The position numbers and the translations under genes were made by a program. 64,000 nt of DNA from Ilyonectria destructans (Eukaryota > Ascomycota > Sordariomycetes > Hypocreales > Nectriaceae), in contig JAHEWK010000001.1 in the NCBI GenBank assembly GCA_020740775.1, positions 3,906,001-3,970,000 on the forward strand, given 5' to 3'. Below, in pieces: positions 56,293 to 64,000 of the stretch (position 1 is the first letter of the stretch; each line of letters opens with the position of its first letter). Below the pieces are notes generated by a model. It searched no databases. It worked only from the letters and a program-made list of their open reading frames with translations, and had not been told where the DNA came from.

Positions 56293-58277
56293 ACAGTGGT
56301 CATGACAAAGGGAAAGGACAAGGAATGGATGACGCACGTCGGCTGAATTGGCTTTGGGCTAGATGGTGCAATTTTGGAAAGGAGGACCACTAATCTTTGC
56401 ACTTTTGCTTCAGTATGGTGATGCAGAGAGACTTTTTGGAGTCGATACATCAGGGCACAAACGTTGCTTTGAGGCAAGTCGAGGCAGTCGAGGCAGTCGA
56501 GGCAGTCGAGGCAGTCGAGGCAGTCGAGGGATGTTAGAGGCGTTTGAAAGATGCCGCATTGGCGGGACCCCTTGGAGGATGGCTTCTTTAAATCAGTATT
56601 GATACCCACGGCGCTCCCCTTCCCGGTTCTTGCTTGTTCATGATGGGCCTACTGTATCCTCTCCTTTGTCTTGCTTGTCATTGACGGTCCCCACCTTGAC
56701 GGCCCAGCCGTTCCACAGCACAAGCTGGAAAAGCATGATTTAACATGGCTTCAACTGACGTCGTCGGTACAGGTTGTCTTTATCTGATGCCCCCATAACC
56801 AGGCGGTGTCTACGCTGGCGAGCCGTCTTCAATGCAACGGGGGCCACATTGCCGGCGCAACTCCACTTATGCAGCCAGAGATGGCCCAGAATGCCCGCAT
56901 GCGCCACACAGCTATCAGCACCGGGTACAGCGCCGGGCACATCGCCGCATGGAAGTCATTCCCGGCCGCGTAGATGCCGTCATTCCCACCAGACGCTCCC
57001 CCGAGCGTGTGGCCCAACTGTCGTCAAGTGCCGCGCGGGCCGTTGCGCGACGGGAGGCACAAGAACGGCGGGACGGGCCGGGCGGCTTAATGAACCGTCT
57101 GTCGCCGGCTCGCGCCTTTGCCGTGCTGACAACGCTTGAGGCGCAAACGAGAAGGGCCCGGTCGTTACAGCCGCGGTGAGCGCCTGGCGGGGCGGATGAG
57201 GGCGGCTGTGTTCCGTGAGTGCCAGCGGTGTACGCAGGATTTCAGGAGCAGCATTGCCGCGGCGAGTGGTGGCGCTTAGGTTTGGGTCCTAATCCTTGCC
57301 CGCATGATATGATATTCTGATATGATCTGATGCCATGGTGTGCGCGACCTTGACCTGGATGTTGTGTATAACAACACGAGCCACTCATTCTCTCGCTTTC
57401 GACGATGCCTCTGCACAGACCCCGCCAAGACACATCTTGAGTGGTGAAGATGCAATGATGCAAAGCCTAGCATACCGAGATGGAGGGACCGCCGCCATCC
57501 ACAATCTATCGCACCTCACGCCTCTTCTGCCTATATCCTGCCCAGTCAATCAATCCCTCGCAGCTTGACATACCCATCCTGACCACTCCTTGCCCTGTCC
57601 GTACGTAAGGTCGCTGTCTCACACTAACATCTTGGCAGAGAGATGCCATCGGCCCGCGGCGGGCATGCGCCCAATTGCCCATTCGGACCAGAGTGCATTG
57701 ATGGCAACCGTCCATGCCCGCAGTCTCCATGCAGCGGGATGCGGTTGGTTCTGACCCAACCGACGTACCAAACCGAGGGCCAACTATTCGCTTGAATATC
57801 CATGACTCAAAGGAGGAGTAGTTTCTCCTTATAGTACCAGAAAGCGGGAAGATATAATAAGGAAAATCAAGAAAGAAATAAGAATATGAAATTACAGAAT
57901 TATTTAATCTATTATCCATTCTCTATTTGAACCTATTTGTGGTTGTATAGTATCTCAACAATCCAGTAGAGGGAACGGTGCCGCCCCGATCTAGGCTCGA
58001 GCTAGCAGAATTAAACGTCCTCACTCGTTTTCTCAAGCACCAGCAGTAACCAGTATGGCTCTGCGCCGATACAATGCCATTTACACTGGGAATTGATAAA
58101 AAGATAGATAGCCTAGGTGAAACCACTGAGTTGGGTGTTCCTCAAATCCTCAAGGAGTTGAAGACTAATCACGTACTAACATGATCGACACCACCCACTT
58201 CTCATCTCCTCCGTCATTCTACTAGTCAGCGAGAAAATTGAGGAATGAGCTGGCCCTAAAACATACGTCTTTTTATT
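56293..58277. other. Intergenic spacer with 9-bp minisatellite
   Basis: There is no supportable gene. A direct repeat of the unit GAGGCAGTC runs at about 56471-56527 (about six units). The region 57790-57935 is AT-rich and contains the 15-mer GAAAGAAATAAGAAT, which also occurs inside the 7689-7929 MITE. Confidence 0.5.
56471..56528 (+). repeat. Minisatellite, unit GAGGCAGTC
   Basis: About six tandem 9-bp copies; the first is one base longer (GAGGCAAGTC) and the last is truncated to GAGG. It lies in noncoding DNA behind the transcription-factor gene. Confidence 0.9.
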
Positions 58278-58545
58278 AGAGTATTGCTATTGCACACAGG
58301 TACAAGCTCCTTTGCCAAAGCCTCAGCTGGACTAAGGTACCATACGTGCAATCAAAGGGTATGCTGTGGGATTAAATATTTGCCAGAATAAATACTATTA
58401 CACGAGATAAATACTAATAATCAGTTTCTTAAAAAGTTTATTTCCTACACTGCCTTTTTAGGACAATAGATAACTATCAGTAGGATTGAGGTTTATAGTT
58501 ATGTGTGCAAGTAACAATAGGTGGGTTTGCGAATAGCAGTACTCT
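58278..58545. mobile_element. MITE, 268 bp, same family as 28839-28948
   Basis: The ends AGAGTATTGCTATT and AATAGCAGTACTCT are inverted repeats with one mismatch, and continue inward as TGCACAC and its loosely matching counterpart. The element is bordered by the direct repeat TTTATT (58272-58277 and 58546-58551), a likely target-site duplication. The interior is AT-rich and noncoding. A second imperfect copy of the terminal motif (GTGTGCAAGTAACAATA) lies just inside the right end, hinting at nested or duplicated termini. Confidence 0.72.
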
Positions 58546-58802
58546 TTTATTGACATGCGGGTACAGAATGACAACCTCACGAGCACGCCTCTGTCACGAC
58601 TCAATGTCAAATAAATTATCGAGTCTACTTTAACATAGCCCAGTACATCATCTGTAGCTATTGTCCCTGATTTTAAGCCTGTAAACCAACATTATGTTCA
58701 TTGATTGCCCTATTCATAAATGGAAACCACTCCAGGAACACACCGACAAGCAATATAAAGTAGCAATCTTGTGGCTGGAGTCATTATGTCCGCGTCTGCA
58801 AA
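58546..58802. other. AT-rich flank between MITE and the unknown gene
   Basis: An AT-rich 3' flank; nothing else is visible in it. Confidence 0.5.
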
Positions 58803-61800
58803 TCACCAGAATACAAATGCGCCTCCTCCAGTGGCTTTAGTGGACGAACTTTGGCCAACCTTGAGTCCTTCGCCGTTGCAGTTTGTCCGACCAACATGGT
58901 CCATCTGCATCACCATCTTTAAAGCTGGATCGCACAGCGCTTTGATAAGACCCTCTTTTACGAGCTGGTCGGGAGTCCACGAAGTTTTATCCCCAAATCC
59001 CAGTCCGATATTCTCCTTCAGTAGCTCATCCGCTCGAGTCGATCCGATCGAAGCCTCAAACCATTGAGATAGAGGCCCCTTTCCAGGGATTGGCACCGGC
59101 CTTGTGGTACCATGGTAGTTTGATCTTCCAATTCTCTGCGCGACCCGAGTCATCGTAATAGCAAGGTAGTTGCGGCTTTTCGACCCGTTGCGGTATCTTG
59201 CGATGTGACGGATGCTGGTTCCTTCGACACCCCACCTGGAGGTTTTGTCTGGGTTGGCCTTAATAACAACTTGCCCTTCATTGTCAGTTCTATTCGATGT
59301 ATTAGTCAGACCCAAGGACTCTCAAGATGAAGAAATTGACAACTTACGAGATGTCCAGAGATTCTATCAAAGACGAGGCAAACTGTCTGAAGTCTTCTGG
59401 AATCTCTTGGGAACCAATGCGGCTGACAGAAAGCTGTATGTCCCAGGAACGTCTCGCACAATGGATGTATACGCCTGGAAACTCCTGGGTTGGCGACCGA
59501 CAAACATAGTTGAAGGTGGCAGCGTTGACCTCTACCATGATGAGATCATCCTTGTCTTTGGACTTGCAAACTATATCGTAGTATACCTGCTTGTCGTAGA
59601 GCTCCCAAGGTCGCCCCTGAGAAAGGGTCATGCGGGGAATCAGGTCCGCTTCAGCACCATTAGTTGTGAGTATGGTATGAAAACCAATACTGTCATCCCT
59701 GAAGTTGAGTATCTGGTGAGTGTTCAAGGATGGGCCTTGCCCCAAATTCACCAGTGATGTGTCTAGGTCGTTGATACATATTCGACCGAATTTCGCTTCG
59801 AGTCTAATATGCCCTGGCGTGATCTGCAAGATCTTCAAGAGTTCCTTGACTTTCATATCGGTATCACCGACAACTCTGGAAAGGTTTGCGCGTTTGCTCT
59901 GTGTTCCACCTTGGCCATCCTTTGTTGGCTGGGTGTCCTTTCGAAGAACAACCATTTCCTTTCCTTCGGGGGTTGACTACAAACCATATTAGTCACAGAA
60001 CGATTCTGAACGACCAAGCATCTAATCATGACTTGGGTTCGGCGTCGTAGCCCCATTCGAGTCTTGGACATTTCTGCTTACCTTCGAAATTTTGCAAACA
60101 GCTTCCTGTTCTTCGAGTTTCTGTGGTCTAGTTTTCGATAGATTTGAACGAACCTTCACAGGGATGTTGACACCAAAGGAAGTCTCCTCTTCTTTGTGTT
60201 GAACCTTTGACTGGGATGCGACGTGTGCCCAAGTCTGGCTTGGAGCCGCCTTTTGGCCCATTGTGTAGAACAGTTCTTTTCCCTTGCTGTCCCTTTTGCG
60301 TAGTATCTTGCCCAAACCGTCTTCTTCGGTGTCTGGGCTGATCCCTATGGTGTTTCCAGAGATATCGGGTGCAGAAGTCGCTGTACCTTGCCCATCAGAC
60401 TCATCCATGAGGGCTGGGGTGTCTATATGAGCTTCCAGGCAGCCTAGAAGATCGCCGTCATGTATACCTACTCTCGAAGGGACGGGAGGAGGGATGGTGA
60501 GAGAACTTGTCTGGGGTTCATGTTGTCGTCGGAGATTCAGAGGAGTAAACATCCCATAATTGAGCCCTGGTGGCGAATCTGAATCCAAAAGACATTCTGG
60601 CGGAATGGTATTTGTTGTGGCCATTGTGGTCTGGTGGGAGTAATCTTGTCCGAACTGGATGAGGTTACCAGAGTCATATAATTGGCCCACAAGAAGTCCA
60701 GACTCCTCCTCGTCATTTGGAGGTGGGACTGAGGACTCGGTATCAGGCTCCAGATTGACGAGAACGTCACCCCTAAAAGAGGTTATCGAATCTGTCATAG
60801 CGGGAACATCATCGAGTGGTGCGAGTTCTGACATTCCATCGAGTGAAGGATTAAACCCAGCGGCTTCGATTCCGGCGATCCAAGACGCGACTGCGTCGAC
60901 AGCGGCTAAAGGGTCAAGTAGGGATGGTGCCGAGCTAAGGCGCATGGTGTCGTTTGGTTGCAACAACGGCTCTTGAACAAAGCCAAGACTTTCGTCCGTC
61001 TGGGTCTTTTCAACTGTCGTGTTGCCTTCATAGCCAACCCTGAATGATGGTTCTCCAGGTGCAAATCGTGATACTTCAGAACCTCGAGATTTGTCACCAT
61101 GGGAAACATCAACCGCAGGCGTCGTTCTCATCCGAACAGAAGTTGATACCGATGATTTGCTACTGCAGGTGATTGACTTTGTATCAGGGAGTTGCAGGAT
61201 TTGCTTTGATGCGGGTTCTGGTGTCAACTGTTTGGATGTATCGACGGGCATAAAGCCAGGGCTTTTTGCTTTGTACTCAAAGTCTGCAAATGCGCTGAAT
61301 GATGGACGAAATGAGCCGGCTGGTTCGGTTCCGACAGGGTAGACTGTTTCATCTAGCTCCGAACGACCGCGAGCCTTTGTGATTTCGACCCGTACAGATG
61401 CAGCACGGTTTAGGGGCCGGTTATCCACCAGTGTTCCCGAAACGCCGGTGTTGAGATAGGTCAACTTGTCGAGTCCCACATGCGTCAACCACCTGAAAGA
61501 CAACTTCGTGATTCTTTCATCTTCCGTGAAGACCAGGTGGGAATAACTTGGAACAAGTGAATTCTATTGAACAATTAGATACATGAAGTAGAGACAGATT
61601 GGATCGACATTACGCATAGAGCTAGAAGATTTTCCAGCTTCCGAACAGCACCCCTCACACACTCCATTTCTTTGTCACTTCCTATGTAGACAAGATTCCC
61701 TCTCATGTTGTGAGTGAATTGGCAGTTGACATGGGCGCCGAGCTTTTGTAGTCCTGAAGTCTGGCCAGGATGTGCCCACAGGAAATCGAACTTGGCAAAA

Positions 61801-62322
61801 AGGTCTGAGATAGAGAGGCCATCGGCCGACTCAAGCCCTCGCCAAACTGTCTTGTAAGCAAGAGGCTCAAGCTGTGCAGGAAACCGGTGCTCGTCATAGT
61901 CGGTGGTATCCGCGCACTTGTTGTGCTGGTAAAGTGACCACGGAATGACTTGGGGGGTTTCGGTAACAAGATCAACATCTGGGCGAGTTTTCGGGTCGAT
62001 GACTAGATCACCGGGTTGATCTTCATTGATAACATCCGTTTCCTCTTCAAGGAGAAGCTCCAGGAAGGAGTGGATTCGGTGCGCAATCTCCTCTTGGTGC
62101 TCCTGGGCCGTGATGATCTTGAACCAAGGAATCTCGGGCTCGTAGAGTATCTCCAACACTTTGTCCTGCTCATCGATGGTTAGCTTGGAATGGAGTCTGG
62201 GGTTCTGTGGGAGAAATTCTCACCTGGTGCGGTGCCTCTCGAAGGTGGGCAATGGTAGACGCAACACCCGTCGGTAGTAAAGGAGGATTGCAAGTCACGT
62301 AGAACTCGACATAGTCCGCCAT
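58803..62322 (-). CDS. Large protein of unknown function (1082 aa), five exons
   Basis: Exons 62322-62224, 62165-61614, 61563-60082, 59976-59348 and 59289-58803 join in frame to 1082 residues. I do not recognise a named family. Seen: an N-terminal globular part beginning MADYVEFYVTCNPP and containing FKIITAQEHQEEIAHRIHSFLE and a GAHVNCQFTHNMRGNLVYIG segment followed by a helix (EMECVRGAVRKLENLLAL), which looks somewhat like a KH-type nucleic-acid-binding fold by its G-x-x-G-like strand/helix order, but this is a guess; a long disordered acidic middle (about 290-690); and a structured C-terminal half with KVKELLKILQITPGHIRLEAK and FGRICINDLD. There is no signal peptide or membrane segment. All introns are short and canonical. 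It may be a cytosolic RNA-associated protein, with low certainty. Confidence 0.8.
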
Positions 62323-63725
62323 CTCTCAAAGCTCTCCCAGATGCGTCCAGGAATTCGAGAAGAAGTTGGATGAAGGAGAATGGTTTCTATGCGCGGCAGT
62401 TTTTGGCGGGTAGGCTTTTTGTAGCAAACGAGGCCAGGTGTTTGCCAGGTGCTTGCCAGGTGCCCGCCAAACGGGAAGGGAAGAAGGCGAAAGAAGTAGG
62501 CAGGTACCCGATCACCTGCCGCCTTCCGGCGCCAGCTGGCAATAGCTCCATGATGTGCCTCACAGCCAGAGACAGAGGGCTTGGGGTGGATAACAGAAGC
62601 CCGACGGTGATTTTCGTTGTTTGAAAAGGTCCAAGTCGTTTGGAAGCTGAGAGGGAGGCGGGATGTTTGGCTATCTACCAATTTGCCGTGATTCAGAGAT
62701 GCTGAGTGTTCTTCACACGCGCACGCACAAACGCACGCACACACGCACGCGCGATCCTGGCTTTTCGTGTGCATTATACTGCATGCCAACTTACGGAATG
62801 CACCTTGCCGGGTGTGTGTGCACGCATGAGTCGTATTAGATGTTCATGAGGGAAGCGGTGCTCGATAATTACAGAGAAAGCAAATGAATAAACTAATTAA
62901 TATTACAAGATTTGTTGCCATACATAAGGGCAAAAAACATGTCCAGAGGTGATGCTGACAGTTATCTCCTGCATTGAGAGTGCGTGTGAATAGCAATGCT
63001 CATTAGAAGACATGCCTCGCATTGGGGCTAACTTGTCGAAACCCAGCAGTGAAGAGCAGACACACCCAAACATTATATTCATAAGTAGCTGAGGTATCCC
63101 ACCTTCCCCAGAGCATCATCAAGAAAGTAATCTTGGATCTGTACATGCTTGTCATGACATCAATCTCTCTAATTGTTGTATCTTTGTTTCGCCAGGGTGC
63201 TTTTCCTCAACGTGATTTTGACAACCACAGCACCCCTAGAGAAACCCGTTTTTGAAGCCATCCACGGGTGCCCAAAAAAAGCAATGGACACACACACGCA
63301 CACAACGCCAGTAGCGCCCCCCAATATCTGCCATCCTCGGGACATGTAGTCAGATAGAAGGAGGGAAATAAATAAAAAGAATAAACAATCGTATCCAATC
63401 CGGGAAAATATCCGGCCCATCTATCCGATGAAGGCATACAAAATCAAGCAGTTACAAGGGAGTGGTATCAAGATATTGGCAGTGGTCGTAAGTAGTGACG
63501 GGTCCAACAGGATGCAGCAAGTTAGCGTCTGTGTACAGACCCGGTGAGAAGTCGGTCGAGCCGGGAGTGATTGGCGGTGAAGAGACTGTCGAGGCATTGG
63601 CCCGTTCAGTGGAACCAGGAGCCTGAAGTCCATCGGAGAGCGGAGTAGTTGGGTTCTAGTCTCGGAAGCGGGGGCTCGAGACTAGGTGAGGGGGAAGCGA
63701 TGCTTTGCATATTCCGTCATGGCAC
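62323..63725. other. Intergenic spacer with repeats and solo MITE end
   Basis: A CACGCACA-type microsatellite lies at about 62718-62753, and a shorter CACACACACGCACAC run at about 63286-63301. An isolated MITE-end sequence is at 62984-63003. The AT-rich pocket 62870-62940 precedes it. No gene is visible. Confidence 0.55.
62984..63003 (+). repeat. Solo end of the AGAGTATTGCTATT MITE family
   Basis: GTGTGAATAGCAATGCTCAT matches the right ends of the two MITEs at 28839-28948 and 58278-58545. I find no left partner nearby, so the copy is truncated or diverged. Confidence 0.6.
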
Positions 63726-64000
63726 TCATTTCGCCCCCTTGACGTTCTTCTTGACATTCAGCGCCCACTTCAGCTTGGCGAGAGCCTCTCTTGACTCCTC
63801 CAAGATCTGTTCTTGTTCATCCTCCCTCCTCTTCGCGTTGGTCTTGATGTCCTTGAGACCTTCCTCCTGGGCCTTCTTGTATTCTTCAAACAGGCGTGCA
63901 ATCTCGTCCTTTTCTTGCTTCAACTGCTTAATATTGTCGTTCTGCTGGTCGCACAGTTCTCGTAGGGTCTGGATCTTGTCGTCGTCTTTTCTTCGCTCCT
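63726..64000 (-). CDS. Coiled-coil protein, C-terminal end only
   Basis: The frame is open from the window edge to a stop at 63726-63728 and encodes 90 residues. The sequence is almost entirely heptad-patterned, charged coiled coil (IQTLRELCDQQNDNIKQLKQ, then EEYKKAQEEGLKDIK, then EEQ-rich) and ends LKWALNVKKNVKGAK. The real start lies outside the window; the apparent internal start is a non-ATG codon. Family cannot be named. Confidence 0.75.
   Translation of the reverse strand, partial: ERRKDDDKIQTLRELCDQQNDNIKQLKQEKDEIARLFEEYKKAQEEGLKDIKTNAKRREDEQEQILEESREALAKLKWALNVKKNVKGAK

Noticed and set aside
40000..56300. Possible secondary-metabolite cluster (SDR, MFS transporter, Zn2Cys6 regulator within 15 kb)
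   Set aside because: There is no backbone enzyme (PKS, NRPS, terpene synthase), the SDR is a housekeeping peroxisomal reductase, and the genes are widely spaced on both strands.

Overview
The window is nuclear DNA from a filamentous ascomycete (Pezizomycotina, most likely a sordariomycete and perhaps Hypocreales; the order-level call is an inference). The genes carry short GT-AG introns of about 50-100 nt with CTAAC/CTGAC-type branch sites. The products are typical of this group: a nitrate transporter, an Ssk2-type MAPKKK, a Zn2Cys6 regulator, a GPI-anchored Kre9/Knh1-like protein and a peroxisomal dienoyl-CoA reductase. I assembled 14 complete protein-coding genes from exon ORFs, one apparently broken gene, two genes cut by the window edges, and one tRNA gene. 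Exon joins were chosen by reading frame plus splice consensus and have no transcript support.

Left part (1-20 kb): the 3' end of an NNP-family nitrate transporter (+), a small GPI-anchored wall protein (-), about 5 kb without a recognisable gene that contains a 241-bp Tc1/mariner-type MITE, a seven-bladed WDR5/Swd3-like WD40 protein with an SR-rich N-terminus (+), a nine-exon Hsp70-like protein (-) that shares a 557-bp divergent promoter with an uncharacterised coiled-coil protein (+), a 958-aa Ser/Thr-rich secreted protein built from alternating repeat modules (-), and a Ser/Pro-rich hypothetical protein (-).

Middle part (20-45 kb): a sugar transporter gene (-) with two independent lesions (a lost 3' splice site and an in-frame TGA), cytidine deaminase (-), a 110-bp MITE, an Ssk2/Ssk22/OS-4-type osmosensing MAPKKK (-), a 7-kb gene-poor stretch, a tiny 54-aa Cys-rich protein behind a long pyrimidine-rich leader (+), a peroxisomal 2,4-dienoyl-CoA reductase (+) and a tRNA-Val(CAC) 36 bp behind it.

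Right part (45-64 kb): a membrane-anchored histidine-acid-phosphatase-like protein (+), an MFS drug/polyamine-type transporter (-), a Zn2Cys6 transcription factor (+), a second and larger MITE of the same family as the 110-bp one, a 1082-aa protein of unknown function (-), and the C-terminus of a coiled-coil protein (-).

The genes do not form an evident biosynthetic cluster; they look like ordinary dispersed fungal genes with wide spacers. The most unusual items are the MITE families, the modular secreted repeat protein, the broken sugar transporter, the conserved-looking mini-protein, and the frequent use of AAG 3' splice sites.
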